42,525 nt of DNA from Pseudomonas sp. BN102 (GCF_029871245.1 NZ_SSON01000037.1:1-42525); one strand, 5' to 3'; shown: positions 29,002-39,414, counted from the stretch's first letter. Notes: generated from the sequence alone by a model not told the origin. Numbers and translations are program-made.

Positions 29002-30246
29002 GTGTCGCGTAGACGCGTCGTGGTCACTGGCCTTGGCATGTTGTCGCCGCTGGGTACCGATGTACCGAGCAGCTGGCAGGGAATTCTGGCTGGCCGCAGT
29101 GGCATTGGCCTGATCGAACATATGGACCTTTCCGCCTACACCACCCGCTTCGGCGGTTCGGTCAAGGGGTTCAATGTCGAGGAGTACCTGTCGGCCAAGG
29201 AGGCGCGCAAGCTCGACCTTTTCATCCAGTACGGCCTTGCGGCGAGCTTCCAGGCCGTGCGTGATTCCGGCCTCGAAGTCACCGATGCCAATCGCGAGCG
29301 CATCGGCGTCGCCATGGGTTCCGGCATCGGCGGTTTGACCAACATCGAGAACAACTGCAAATCGCTGATCGATCAGGGGCCGCGTCGGATCTCTCCGTTC
29401 TTCGTGCCCGGCTCGATCATCAACATGGTGTCCGGCTTCCTGTCGATCCACCTGGGCATCCAGGGGCCGAACTACGCCATCGCCACGGCCTGCACCACCG
29501 GCACCCACTGCATCGGCATGGCTGCGCGCAATATCGCCTACGGCGAGGCCGACGTGATGGTCGCCGGCGGTTCCGAGATGGCCGCTTGCGGCCTCGGCCT
29601 GGGTGGCTTCGGTGCCGCCCGTGCACTGTCCACTCGCAATGACGATCCGACCCGCGCCAGCCGCCCGTGGGACAAGGGGCGCGATGGCTTCGTGCTGTCC
29701 GATGGCGCCGGCGCCCTGGTGCTGGAAGAGCTGGAGCACGCCAAGGCCCGTGGTGCGACCATCTATGCCGAGCTGATCGGCTTCGGCATGAGTGGCGACG
29801 CCTACCACATGACCTCGCCGCCGGATGACGGCGCCGGCGCGGCCCGCTGCATGCGCAATGCCCTGCGCGATGCAGGCCTGAACGGCGACCAGGTGCAGTA
29901 CGTGAACGCCCATGGCACCTCGACGCCAGCAGGCGACATCGCCGAGGCCATGGCGCTGAAATCGGTATTCGGCGAGCACGCCTACAAGCTCGCGGTCAGC
30001 TCCACCAAATCCATGACCGGCCACCTTTTGGGTGCCGCCGGCGCGGTGGAAGCGATCTTCAGCGTGCTGGCCCTGCGCGACCAGGTGGCGCCGCCGACCA
30101 TCAACCTGGACGAGCCCGATGAAGGCTGCGACCTCGACTTCGTGCCCCACGAAGCGCGTTCCATGCCCATGGACATCGTGCTGTCCAACTCCTTCGGCTT
30201 TGGCGGCACCAATGGTTCCCTGGTGTTCCGCCGGTTCGCTGGCTGA
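29002..30246 (+). CDS. fabF: beta-ketoacyl-ACP synthase II
   Basis: Condenses malonyl-ACP with acyl-ACP in fatty acid elongation and acts in temperature control of unsaturation in E. coli. The protein has 414 residues. The active-site Cys164 (TACTTGTH), His304 ([11 protein letters not shown]) and His341 ([12 protein letters not shown]) form the Cys-His-His triad. The GTG at 29002 is chosen because AAGGAGA lies 6-8 nt upstream and the product begins [15 protein letters not shown] as in P. aeruginosa FabF1; an in-frame ATG at 28984 lacks that site. Its stop overlaps the pabC start. Confidence 0.97.
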   Translation: MSRRRVVVTGLGMLSPLGTDVPSSWQGILAGRSGIGLIEHMDLSAYTTRFGGSVKGFNVEEYLSAKEARKLDLFIQYGLAASFQAVRDSGLEVTDANRERIGVAMGSGIGGLTNIENNCKSLIDQGPRRISPFFVPGSIINMVSGFLSIHLGIQGPNYAIATACTTGTHCIGMAARNIAYGEADVMVAGGSEMAACGLGLGGFGAARALSTRNDDPTRASRPWDKGRDGFVLSDGAGALVLEELEHAKARGATIYAELIGFGMSGDAYHMTSPPDDGAGAARCMRNALRDAGLNGDQVQYVNAHGTSTPAGDIAEAMALKSVFGEHAYKLAVSSTKSMTGHLLGAAGAVEAIFSVLALRDQVAPPTINLDEPDEGCDLDFVPHEARSMPMDIVLSNSFGFGGTNGSLVFRRFAG

Positions 30247-31061
30247 TGCATAGCTGGGTCGACGGCCATCCGGCCGAGTCGCTGTCCATCAAGGACCGCG
30301 GCCTGGCCTACGGCGATGGGCTTTTCGAAACCATCGCCGTGCGTGCCGGTCGGCCCCCGCTGCTCGAATACCACTTGGCGCGGCTGACCGAAGGCTGCCG
30401 ACGCCTGGGTATCCCTCTCGACCTGCCACTGATGCGTACCGAGCTGCTGGCGTTCTCAGCGGGCCTGGGCGAGGGCGTGGCCAAGCTCATGGTCACCCGC
30501 GGCGAGGGCCTGCGCGGCTATGCACCGCCGCCCGTCGCCTTGCCGCGGCGCATCCTGCAGAGCAGCGCTTTTCCCGCCTATCCCGAAGGCAACTGGGAGC
30601 AGGGCGTGCAACTCTTCCCTTGCGCGACCCGTCTGGCCGAGCAGCCGCTGTTGGGCGGTCTCAAGCACCTGAATCGCCTGGAACAGGTCCTCGCCCGCGC
30701 CGAATGGCAAGGCGGCGATTTCGCCGAAGGCCTGATGCGCGACCAGTCGGGACGGGTGATCGAGGGCGTGTTCAGCAACCTCTTCATGGTCCGGGGCGGC
30801 GTCCTGGTCACCGCCGAGCTTTCCCGCTGCGGTGTGGCGGGGGTAATGCGCGCGGCCCTGCTGGACTGCGCCAGGGCGCAGCGCATTGCGGTCGAAGTGC
30901 GGGATATCCCTTTCGAGGAGTTCGTCCAGGCCGACGAGGTTTTTCTCTGCAACAGCGTCTTCGGCATCTGGCCGGTGCGTTCAGTAACAGGCCATCACTG
31001 GCCGGTCGGGCCGCTGACCCGTAAACTTCAGGCTATCGCTCGCGATCTACTGGACATCTGA
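30246..31061 (+). CDS. pabC: aminodeoxychorismate lyase
   Basis: A PLP enzyme that cleaves 4-amino-4-deoxychorismate to p-aminobenzoate and pyruvate for folate synthesis. The protein has 271 residues, fold-type IV like branched-chain aminotransferases. The PLP Lys140 lies in GGLKHLNRLEQVLAR. DRGLAYGDGLFETI (17-30) and EGVFSNLFMV are family blocks. ATG 30246 overlaps the fabF stop by one base. It is followed by mltG after 3 bp, the conserved pabC-mltG-tmk-holB order. Confidence 0.95.
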   Translation: MHSWVDGHPAESLSIKDRGLAYGDGLFETIAVRAGRPPLLEYHLARLTEGCRRLGIPLDLPLMRTELLAFSAGLGEGVAKLMVTRGEGLRGYAPPPVALPRRILQSSAFPAYPEGNWEQGVQLFPCATRLAEQPLLGGLKHLNRLEQVLARAEWQGGDFAEGLMRDQSGRVIEGVFSNLFMVRGGVLVTAELSRCGVAGVMRAALLDCARAQRIAVEVRDIPFEEFVQADEVFLCNSVFGIWPVRSVTGHHWPVGPLTRKLQAIARDLLDI

Positions 31062-31064
31062 TTC

Positions 31065-32102
31065 GTGATACGCAAATTCCTGCTGATGCTGGAGGCAGGC
31101 CTGCTCTTTGCCGGCCTGTTGGTAGCCTTTGCCGGCTGGCAGCAACGCGTCACCCTCGAGCAACCCTTGAACATTTCCGCAGAGCGGATGCTCGACGTCC
31201 CGTCCGGCGCCACCCCAGGCGGCCTGCTGAATCGCCTGGAAGAGGAAGGGGTGCTGCGCAACGCCTTCTGGCTGCGTCAGTACTGGCGCTTCAACCTGTC
31301 CAACGCATCGCTGTACAGCGGCGAGTACCGCCTGAGCCCTGGCATGAGCGCCGCCGCTTTGCTGGGCCTGTGGCAACGGGGTGAGGTGGTGCAGTACAGC
31401 GTGACCCTGGTGGAGGGCTGGAGTTTCCGCCAGGTCCGTGCCGCCCTGACCAAGCAGGGCAAGCTGGAGCAGACTCTGGCCAATGTCGGCGATGCGGAGC
31501 TGATGGCCCGCCTTGGTCGGCCCGGCGAGAATCCGGAAGGCCGTTTCTTCCCCGATACCTACCGATTTGTGCGTGGCATGCGCGACATCGATCTGCTGAA
31601 GCTGGCGCGGGAGCGTCTCGACCAGGTGCTGGACGAGGAGTGGTCCAAGCGCGCCGAACGGCTGCCCTATGCCGACCCCTACCAGGCGCTGATCATGGCG
31701 TCGCTGGTCGAGAAGGAAACCGGCGTGCCGTACGAGCGCGGGCAGATCGCCGGCGTCTTCGTGCGCCGCCTGCAGACCGGCATGTTGCTGCAGACGGACC
31801 CGACCGTGATCTACGGCCTGGGCGAGCGCTACAACGGCAACCTGACCCGTGATCACCTGCGCGAGCCGACGCCCTACAACACCTACGTGATCAGCGGCCT
31901 GCCGCCGACTCCGATCGCCCTGGCCGGGCGCGAGGCGATTCACGCGGCATTGCATCCCTCCGATGGCAAGAGCCTCTACTTCGTCGCACGCGGCGACGGC
32001 AGCCATGTATTCTCCGAGACCCTGGGTGAGCACAATCAGGCCGTGCGCGACTTCCAATTGAAGCGCCGCAGCGATTACCGCTCCAGCCCAATCCCGCAAT
32101 GA
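31065..32102 (+). CDS. mltG: endolytic murein transglycosylase MltG
   Basis: Cuts nascent glycan strands at the inner membrane and so sets strand length. The protein has 345 residues. An N-terminal membrane anchor (about 4-24) is followed by a LysM-like region and the YceG-fold domain. SLVEKETGVPYERGQIAGVF carries the catalytic Glu (216 or 218), then LQTDPTVIYGLGERYNGNLTR and YNTYVISGLPPTPIA. The start is GTG 31065, 3 bp after pabC, so coupled translation is likely. Confidence 0.95.
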   Translation: MIRKFLLMLEAGLLFAGLLVAFAGWQQRVTLEQPLNISAERMLDVPSGATPGGLLNRLEEEGVLRNAFWLRQYWRFNLSNASLYSGEYRLSPGMSAAALLGLWQRGEVVQYSVTLVEGWSFRQVRAALTKQGKLEQTLANVGDAELMARLGRPGENPEGRFFPDTYRFVRGMRDIDLLKLARERLDQVLDEEWSKRAERLPYADPYQALIMASLVEKETGVPYERGQIAGVFVRRLQTGMLLQTDPTVIYGLGERYNGNLTRDHLREPTPYNTYVISGLPPTPIALAGREAIHAALHPSDGKSLYFVARGDGSHVFSETLGEHNQAVRDFQLKRRSDYRSSPIPQ

Positions 32103-32106
32103 ATAA

Positions 32107-33727
<1,621 letters not shown>

Positions 33728-33762
33728 AATCGGTGGCTGAAGCAGTCAGCCAGGAAAGTCGC

Positions 33763-34119
33763 ATGAGCTTGCCACCGAATCTGGGCCCGCGTAACGGGAT
33801 ACTGTCCTTGACCATCAAGGACAAGTCGGTCCTGTATGCCGCCTATATGCCGTTCATCAAGAACGGTGGCCTGTTCATTCCGACCAACAAGAGCTACAAG
33901 CTCGGCGACGAAGTCTTCATGCTGCTCAACCTGATGGACGAGCAGGAGAAGATCCCGGTCGCCGGCAAGGTGGTCTGGATCACTCCCAAGGGCGCCCAGG
34001 GCAACCGTGCTGCGGGCATCGGCGTCCAGTTCAACGATGGCGACAGTGGCGCGCGCAACAAGATCGAGACCTACCTCGCTGGCGCTCTCAAGTCCGACCG
34101 ACCCACCCATACGATGTAA
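33763..34119 (+). CDS. pilZ: type IV pilus protein PilZ
   Basis: A 118-residue founder of the PilZ domain family, needed for type IV pilus assembly and twitching. It begins MSLPPNLGPRNGILSLTIKD and matches P. aeruginosa PilZ almost throughout as recalled. Unlike most PilZ domains it lacks the RxxxR c-di-GMP motif, and it works by contacting the pilus ATPase PilB and FimX. The start ATG 33763 has AGGAAA upstream; the frame opens earlier inside holB. It lies in the usual holB-pilZ-tatD order. Confidence 0.97.
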   Translation: MSLPPNLGPRNGILSLTIKDKSVLYAAYMPFIKNGGLFIPTNKSYKLGDEVFMLLNLMDEQEKIPVAGKVVWITPKGAQGNRAAGIGVQFNDGDSGARNKIETYLAGALKSDRPTHTM

Positions 34120-34129
34120 CGGCACAGTT

Positions 34130-34200
34130 TCCGAGTCGCAAGCTGCAAGCCGCAGGAGCCCTGTCGCTTTTCTCTTGTGGCTCGAAGCGTGCCGCTTGAG
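34130..34200. repeat. possible degenerate intergenic repeat between pilZ and tatD
   Basis: GCAAGCTGCAAGC near 34138 and GGCTCGAAGC / GCCGCTTGAGGC further on resemble the AAGCTGCAAGC-type repeats seen between Pseudomonas genes (from memory). The arms match only loosely, and the tatD start lies right after it. Confidence 0.35.
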
Positions 34201-34206
34201 GCTTTC

Positions 34207-34989
34207 ATGCTTATCGACTCCCATTGCCACCTGGACCGCCTCGACCTGGCTGCCCACGGTGGATCCCTCGACGCCGCGCTGGATGCCGCACGGGCCCGCG
34301 GCGTCGGCCAGTTCCTCTGCATCGGCGTGAGCGCCGACAATGCCGCCGCGGTGAAGGCGCTGGCCGAGCGCTACGAGGATGTGCACTGCTCCGTCGGTGT
34401 CCACCCGCTGGACCTGCAGCCGGGTGAATCCCTGGCGCTGGAATGGCTGCTGGGCGAGCTCGAGCACCCGCGTGTGGTGGCAATCGGCGAAACCGGCCTG
34501 GACTATCACTACGAGCCCGAGGCGGCCGAACTCCAGCAGCAGGCCTTCCGCCTGCACCTGGAAGCGGCCAGGGTCACTGGCAAGCCGGTGATCGTCCATA
34601 CCCGCGAGGCCCGCGCCGATACGCTTGCCCTCCTGCGCGAGGCGGCGTTGCCCCAGGCAGGCGTGCTGCATTGTTTCACCGAGGACTGGGAGATGGCCCG
34701 CGCCGCGCTGGACCTCGGCTTCTACATCTCGCTCTCCGGCATCGTCACCTTCCGCAATGCCGACGCCCTGCGCGAAGTGGCCCGGCAGGTGCCGGCCGAC
34801 CGCCTGCTGGTGGAGACCGATTCGCCTTATCTCGCGCCCATTCCTTACCGCGGCAAGCCAAACCTTCCTCAGTACGTGCGAGAGGTGGCGGAATTCCTCG
34901 CCGAACTGCGTAGGGAGGGATTCGAGAGTTTCGCCCGGCAGACCACGGAAAACTACCTGCGGCTGTTTCCGTTGGCGCGCCGGAGCTGA
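34207..34989 (+). CDS. tatD: TatD-family metal-dependent hydrolase
   Basis: A 260-residue TIM-barrel deoxyribonuclease of the amidohydrolase superfamily, linked to DNA repair and fragmentation. Metal ligands are visible in DSHCHLD (His6, His8), GETGLDYHY (Glu) and ETDSPYLAPIPYRGKPN (Asp). VIVHTREARADTL and HCFTEDWEMARAALDLGFYISLSG carry further conserved His residues. The start at 34207 (MLIDSHCHL) fits the family; the in-frame ATG at 34177 would lie in the repeat. It is the last gene of the plus-strand run. Confidence 0.94.
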   Translation: MLIDSHCHLDRLDLAAHGGSLDAALDAARARGVGQFLCIGVSADNAAAVKALAERYEDVHCSVGVHPLDLQPGESLALEWLLGELEHPRVVAIGETGLDYHYEPEAAELQQQAFRLHLEAARVTGKPVIVHTREARADTLALLREAALPQAGVLHCFTEDWEMARAALDLGFYISLSGIVTFRNADALREVARQVPADRLLVETDSPYLAPIPYRGKPNLPQYVREVAEFLAELRREGFESFARQTTENYLRLFPLARRS

Positions 34990-35031
34990 GCCGGGCCTTT
35001 CGCATCCCGGGCGGCAACAAAAACCGCGCAC

Positions 35032-35152
35032 AAAAAAAACCCGGGTTCTGGGGGATGAATCCGGGTCAAGACCATTAGGAGTAAAACAAAGGAACGCGAT
35101 CCACGGTTCCTCGACTGGCTGGGCACTTGGGGGGAGATGCCGCGCGCCAGTA
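35032..35152 (-). ncRNA. rgsA: RgsA (P16) small RNA
   Basis: The position between tatD and the following gene is that of RgsA (PA2958.1) in P. aeruginosa, a conserved RpoS-dependent sRNA of about 120 nt. On the minus strand a terminator stem (ACCCGG-x-TTC with GAA-x-CCGGGT, complement of 35039-35066) is followed by eight T (complement of 35032-35039). A CTAAAC -10-like element at 35165-35160, compatible with RpoS, predicts a start near 35152. The interior has a C-rich run (ATCTCCCCCC) as remembered for RgsA. No reading frame with a ribosome binding site is present. The exact 5' end is estimated. Confidence 0.78.
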
Positions 35153-35242
35153 AGAAGAAGTTTAGCCAATATCCCCATGCGTCCAGACAGCCCGGCGGCG
35201 TTTCTTAAACCTATTTGGAATACACCGGCACGGGCTGAGTCC

Positions 35243-36376
35243 TCATGCGTCTGCCATCTGGCGCAGCAGCGAAAGGGTTTCCTCGATCACCCGCGGCTCG
35301 GTGTAAAAGTGCGGCGAGAAGCGGATGCCACCACCACGCTGGGCACAGACCACCTGCTCGGCCCGCAGTCGCTCGAACAGCGCCTGGTTCTCCCAGCCGT
35401 CCAGCCGGAAACTGAGAATGCCTGCGCGCCGTGCAGGGTTCGGCGAGCTCAGCAGCTGTACGCCGGGGATTCTGGCCAGTCCCTCCTGCAGCCATTGCAT
35501 CCGCTCGCCAAGGCCCTGGGCTACCTGCTCCATGCCCACTTCCTCCAGCAAGGAGAGGCTCGCCTCCAGCGCCATGGCGCCGAGCATGTTGGGGCTGCCG
35601 CACTCGAAGCGGCGGGCGGTGCGCGAGGGTTCCCAGTCGGCCCGCTCGTAGTCGCCGGGGTGTTCCAGCATGTGCCAGCCGTATTCGTGGAGCTTCAACT
35701 GCTCGCGCAGGTCGCTGCGGCAATAGAAGACGCCCAGGCCTTCCGGGCCCAGCATCCACTTGTGGCCGTCGGCCATGGCGAAGGCGCAGTCGATGGCCTG
35801 GGCATCGAAGGGCAGGGCGCCCAGTTGCTGGATGGCGTCGACGCAGAACAGCACGCCGCTCTGGCGGCAGCCATGGCCGAGGCGCAGCAGGTCGAGGCGC
35901 AGGCCGCTGGCGTACTGCACGGCGCTGATGGACATCAGGCGGGTGCGCGGGCCGCAACTCGCGAGCAGGGCGCCTTCCGGGTCGGGTACATCCAGCGAGA
36001 CCTGCCGCACATCGACGCCGAAGCGCTTCAGCGCTTCCCAAACGACCCGGTTGGAGGGGAATTCCTGGTCGCTGATGATCACCTGATCACCTGTTGCCCA
36101 GTCCAGACCGAAGGCAACGAATGACAGGGCTTCCGATGTATTCTTGACCAGTGCGATATCTGCTGTGGTCGGTGAGTTCAGCAGTCTGGCCAGGCGTTCG
36201 CGCAGGCGACGTTCTACTATCAACCAGTCCGGATAGTCTCTGGCACCCAGGTGCAGGTTCTCTTCGGCGAAACTCTGGACCGCACGAGTCGCGCGTTTCG
36301 GCCAGGGTGCCACCGCCGCATGGTTGAGATAGCGGAGCCCGTCGGCCTGGGCAAACTCATCTTGCAGTAAGCTCAT
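35243..36376 (-). CDS. class V aminotransferase-fold PLP enzyme
   Basis: A 377-residue cytosolic enzyme of the cysteine desulfurase/isopenicillin-epimerase-like family. It has RYLNHAAVAPWP (15-26), the VKNTSEALSFVA helix, Asp180 (LFCVDAIQQLGA) to pair with the PLP ring nitrogen, and Lys206 (MADGHKWMLGPEGLGVFYC) as Schiff base. The desulfurase-type active-site Cys loop was not seen, so it is more likely an aminotransferase, lyase or epimerase than IscS. It is divergent from the tetR gene with a 74-bp gap. Not recalled at this place in P. aeruginosa. The substrate is unknown. Confidence 0.85.
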   Translation of the reverse strand: MSLLQDEFAQADGLRYLNHAAVAPWPKRATRAVQSFAEENLHLGARDYPDWLIVERRLRERLARLLNSPTTADIALVKNTSEALSFVAFGLDWATGDQVIISDQEFPSNRVVWEALKRFGVDVRQVSLDVPDPEGALLASCGPRTRLMSISAVQYASGLRLDLLRLGHGCRQSGVLFCVDAIQQLGALPFDAQAIDCAFAMADGHKWMLGPEGLGVFYCRSDLREQLKLHEYGWHMLEHPGDYERADWEPSRTARRFECGSPNMLGAMALEASLSLLEEVGMEQVAQGLGERMQWLQEGLARIPGVQLLSSPNPARRAGILSFRLDGWENQALFERLRAEQVVCAQRGGGIRFSPHFYTEPRVIEETLSLLRQMADA

Positions 36377-36450
36377 AGTTGGATGTTCCGTGCATTTTTA
36401 CGCCAGATAGGCATAATACGCGGCTTGATTTTCGACCCCACAGTCCCTTT

Positions 36451-37089
36451 ATGCAGAAAGAACCCCGTAAAGTCCGTGAGTTCCGCCGCCGCGAGCAGGA
36501 AATTCTCGACACCGCCCTCAAACTCTTCCTGGAAGAGGGCGAAGACAGCGTTACCGTCGAGATGATCGCCGACGCAGTGGGTATCGGCAAAGGCACCATT
36601 TACAAGCACTTCAAGTCGAAGGCGGAGATCTATCTGCGCCTGATGCTCGACTACGAGCGCGACCTCAATGCGCTGTTCCATTCCGCCGATGTGGATCGGG
36701 ACAAGGAGGCGCTGTCGCGGGCCTATTTCGAGTTCCGCATGCGCGACCCGCAGCGCTATCGCCTGTTCGATCGCCTGGAAGAGAAGGTGGTGAAGAACAG
36801 CCAGGTGCCGGAGATGGTCGAGCAGCTGCACAAGATCCGTGCTTCCAACTTCGAGCGTTTGACCCAGCTGATCAAGGGCCGCATCGCCGAAGGCAAGCTG
36901 GAGGACGTGCCGCCGTACTTCCACTACTGCGCCGCCTGGGCCCTGGTACACGGCGCCGTGGCGCTCTACCACTCGCCGTTCTGGAGCAGCGTGCTGGAGG
37001 ACCAGGAGGGCTTCTTCCAGTTCCTCATGGACATCGGCGTGCGCATGGGCAACAAGCGCAAGCGCGAGAGTGAGTCGTCGGCAGGCTGA
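36451..37089 (+). CDS. TetR/AcrR-family regulator
   Basis: A 212-residue DNA-binding repressor-type protein. The N-terminal helix-turn-helix (about 12-58) includes ILDTALKLFLEEGEDSVTVE and ADAVGIGKGTIYKHFKSKAEIY, a clear TetR recognition pattern. The ligand domain follows, and the basic tail ends NKRKRESESSAG. It is the likely counterpart of PA2957. The gene is divergent from the PLP-enzyme gene, and CATAAT at 36412-36417 may be its -10. The ATG at 36451 is chosen to match relatives; the extension to 36379 runs through the promoter. The ligand and targets are unknown; the adjacent genes are first candidates. Confidence 0.9.
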   Translation: MQKEPRKVREFRRREQEILDTALKLFLEEGEDSVTVEMIADAVGIGKGTIYKHFKSKAEIYLRLMLDYERDLNALFHSADVDRDKEALSRAYFEFRMRDPQRYRLFDRLEEKVVKNSQVPEMVEQLHKIRASNFERLTQLIKGRIAEGKLEDVPPYFHYCAAWALVHGAVALYHSPFWSSVLEDQEGFFQFLMDIGVRMGNKRKRESESSAG

Positions 37090-37179
37090 CGTATTCAGTA
37101 CGCCTATATCGCGGTTCCGGGCATGTGATGGCCCCAGCCGGGGGGATATACTCTGGCATATCACATGCCGGAGCGTCCC

Positions 37180-38148
37180 ATGATCGTCGACCGCCAAGGC
37201 AGGCGATTCCGCAATCTGCGCATCAGCCTGACCGCCGCCTGCAACTATGCCTGCACCTACTGTGTGCCAGACGGTAAGCGCCTGGTAGCGGCTCAGGATG
37301 AGCTCTCGGCCGAAGCCATGGTGCGCGGCGTCGCCTACCTGATCGAAGCAGCGGGCATCGAGCGCCTGCGCATCACCGGCGGCGAGCCGCTGGTGAGTCC
37401 CAAGCTCGATCCTTTCCTCCACGCGGTCAGCAAGCTCGGGCTCGAAGACATCAGCCTGACCAGCAACGGCCAGTTGCTTTCTCGCAAGCTGCCGCTGTTG
37501 CTGGAGTGTGGCATCCGCCGCCTGAACATTTCCCTCGATACCCTGGATGCCGGCGAGTTCCGCAGCATCGCCCGCGGCGGCGACCTGGCCACCGTGCTCC
37601 GGGGGCTGGAGGAGGCGAAGGCGGCCGGACTGAAGATCAAGGTGAACATGGTCCCGCTGCGCGGCAAGAACCTCGATCAGGTGCTGCCGTTGCTGGACTA
37701 TTGCCTGGAGCAGGGCTTCGAGCTGCGTTTCATCGAGCTGATGCGCATGGGGCATCTGGCCCGCGATCCCAATGCCTTCCACCAGCAGTTCGTGGGGCTG
37801 GAAGAGCTGCTGGCGCTGATCGGTACTGCGCATGAGTTCGTCCAGGCGGACGCACCGCTGGATGCCACGGCCTTGCGTTACAGCGTCCCGGGGCAGGGGT
37901 ATTTCGGCGTGATCGCCAACGAGAGCGTGCCCTTCTGTCGCACTTGCTCGCGCCTGCGGCTGTCCTCAACCGGCTGGCTGCATGGATGCCTCTCTTCGAG
38001 CAACCGGCACTATATCGGCGACCTGCTGGAGAAACCCCGGCACGAGGCGTTGCCCGCGCTGCAACGGTTGCTGGTCAAGGCGTTGGCGGACAAACAGGAA
38101 GTCGCGTTCTCCGGCGGCGTCACCGTGATGAAGATCATTGGCGGTTGA
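37180..38148 (+). CDS. moaA: MoaA-like radical SAM protein, GTP 3',8-cyclase homologue
   Basis: A 322-residue radical SAM enzyme expected to convert GTP to 3',8-cyclo-H2GTP, the first step of molybdopterin synthesis. The N-terminal cluster motif CNYACTYC has Cys21, Cys25 and Cys28, followed by RITGGEPLVSPKL. The C-terminal second cluster has Cys253, Cys256 (FCRTCSRLRL) and Cys270, with nearby Arg258 and Arg260, and the chain ends in the GG pair that MoaA needs. TATACT (37147-37152) may be the -10. ATG 37180 with GGAG at about -9 is preferred to ATG 37165. No other moa, moe or mob gene is nearby, so it is an orphan copy whose activity cannot be assumed. Confidence 0.88.
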   Translation: MIVDRQGRRFRNLRISLTAACNYACTYCVPDGKRLVAAQDELSAEAMVRGVAYLIEAAGIERLRITGGEPLVSPKLDPFLHAVSKLGLEDISLTSNGQLLSRKLPLLLECGIRRLNISLDTLDAGEFRSIARGGDLATVLRGLEEAKAAGLKIKVNMVPLRGKNLDQVLPLLDYCLEQGFELRFIELMRMGHLARDPNAFHQQFVGLEELLALIGTAHEFVQADAPLDATALRYSVPGQGYFGVIANESVPFCRTCSRLRLSSTGWLHGCLSSSNRHYIGDLLEKPRHEALPALQRLLVKALADKQEVAFSGGVTVMKIIGG

Positions 38149-38214
38149 TGGCGCGGAAGCTGCATTGGTCCCCTATCCGCCGGCTTTTCGTCGCCGGCGC
38201 CTGGAGGACAAACG

Positions 38215-38817
38215 ATGCGTAGCATGATTCTGTTGCTGGCGATTCTCGGCCTGGGTGGCTGCATGAAGGTCAGCGACATGGCCGAAGGCAGTCGCGAACA
38301 ACTGAGCGATGCCGGATTCCTCGACCACAGCGAAACCCGCCGCGCCAGTTCCTGGCGCCTGCAGCCGGATTCCTTCATTTACATTGCCCAGGGCTATTTC
38401 GTGCCGCCGGGCTCGGCCTATCCGCGGCCCAATGTAGTGGCCGAGGAGGCCTTCAATGGTTTCGTCGAATACTTCCCCCTGGTGCGCCGGGCCAAGGGGC
38501 CGGCCGGCCTCGAGGAGTCCATGGGCCAGGCCCGCGCCGCCGGTGCGCACTACCTGCTCTACGCCCGTTTCGCCAGCGCTGACGACCGCATCGGGACGGT
38601 AGCAGAGTGGGAAGACCAGGAGGCCCTGGATCGACTCGGCCGCGACCGTGGTGCGATCCAGTTGATGCTGATCGAGACCAATACCCGCTATCTGGTGGAT
38701 ACTGCCCGTATCCGCAATCGCGGCGGATTTCTGACGTTTTACGATGCCAAGCCCGAGGACCTGATCGGCCCTCCGCTGGAAGAGTACGCTCGCAGCCTGC
38801 TTGGCTTGAGTCGTTAA
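38215..38817 (+). CDS. DUF4823-like lipoprotein
   Basis: A 200-residue predicted lipoprotein. The signal MRSMILLLAILGLGGC ends in lipobox LGGC with Cys16; Met at +2 favours the outer membrane. The mature part has alternating strands and helices, including HYLLYARFASADDRI, AIQLMLIETNTRYLVDTARI and a C-terminal helix. This fits the DUF4823 family of gammaproteobacterial lipoproteins. GGAGG and the ATG are well spaced. It precedes the DUF1285 gene by 10 bp, so they form a likely pair. The function is unknown. Confidence 0.82.
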   Translation: MRSMILLLAILGLGGCMKVSDMAEGSREQLSDAGFLDHSETRRASSWRLQPDSFIYIAQGYFVPPGSAYPRPNVVAEEAFNGFVEYFPLVRRAKGPAGLEESMGQARAAGAHYLLYARFASADDRIGTVAEWEDQEALDRLGRDRGAIQLMLIETNTRYLVDTARIRNRGGFLTFYDAKPEDLIGPPLEEYARSLLGLSR

Positions 38818-38827
38818 GGAGATTGAA

Positions 38828-39397
38828 ATGAGCGATCCCGGCAAAGCCGGCGACCTGCTGGCGCAGATACCCAAGGGCGACAAACCGGGTGGCGCCCCGG
38901 TACACCTGTGGAATCCGCCGTTCTGCGGCGACCTCGACATGCGCATCGCCCGCGATGGCACCTGGTTCTACCTGGGCACGCCGATCGGGCGCAAACCCAT
39001 GGTGAAGCTGTTCTCCAGCGTGATCCGCAAGGACGGCGAGGACTACTTCCTGGTGACTCCGGTGGAGAAAGTGGGCATCCAGGTGGATGACGCGCCGTTC
39101 GTCGCCGCGGAGCTGCGGGTCGAGGGGGCAGGGGAGGCGCAACAACTGCGCTTCATCACCAATGTCGAGGATGAGGTGGTCGCCGGTGCGGCGCACCCCA
39201 TTCGCGTTGAGCTGGACCCGCGGACCCAGGAGCCTTCGCCCTATATCCTGGTGCGCACCAACCTCGAGGCGCTGATCCACCGCAACGTCTTCTATCAGCT
39301 GGTAGAGCTGGCCGAGCCGCGGGAAATCGATGGCGCCACCTGGCTGGGCGTCTGCAGCGGCGGGGCGTTCTTCCCCATAGGTCCGATGCCGGAGTAG
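38828..39397 (+). CDS. DUF1285 family protein
   Basis: A 189-residue soluble protein. Family marks are LWNPPFCGDLDMRIARDGTWFYLGTPIGRKPMVKLFSS-type text in the first third, DYFLVTPVEKVGIQVDDAPF in the middle, and RTNLEALIHRNVFYQLVE near the end. No catalytic motif is evident. AAGGAGA lies 8 nt before the ATG. It is likely co-transcribed with the upstream lipoprotein gene and ends at a strong terminator shared with etfQO. The function is unknown. Confidence 0.88.
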   Translation: MSDPGKAGDLLAQIPKGDKPGGAPVHLWNPPFCGDLDMRIARDGTWFYLGTPIGRKPMVKLFSSVIRKDGEDYFLVTPVEKVGIQVDDAPFVAAELRVEGAGEAQQLRFITNVEDEVVAGAAHPIRVELDPRTQEPSPYILVRTNLEALIHRNVFYQLVELAEPREIDGATWLGVCSGGAFFPIGPMPE

Positions 39398-39414
39398 TCC
39401 CGACACGGCAATGA

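Noticed and set aside
37180-39397. A possible new molybdenum or radical SAM system of MoaA, lipoprotein and DUF1285 proteins
   Set aside because: The lipoprotein and DUF1285 genes appear to match a conserved pair in P. aeruginosa without the moaA-like gene, so co-location alone does not support a system.
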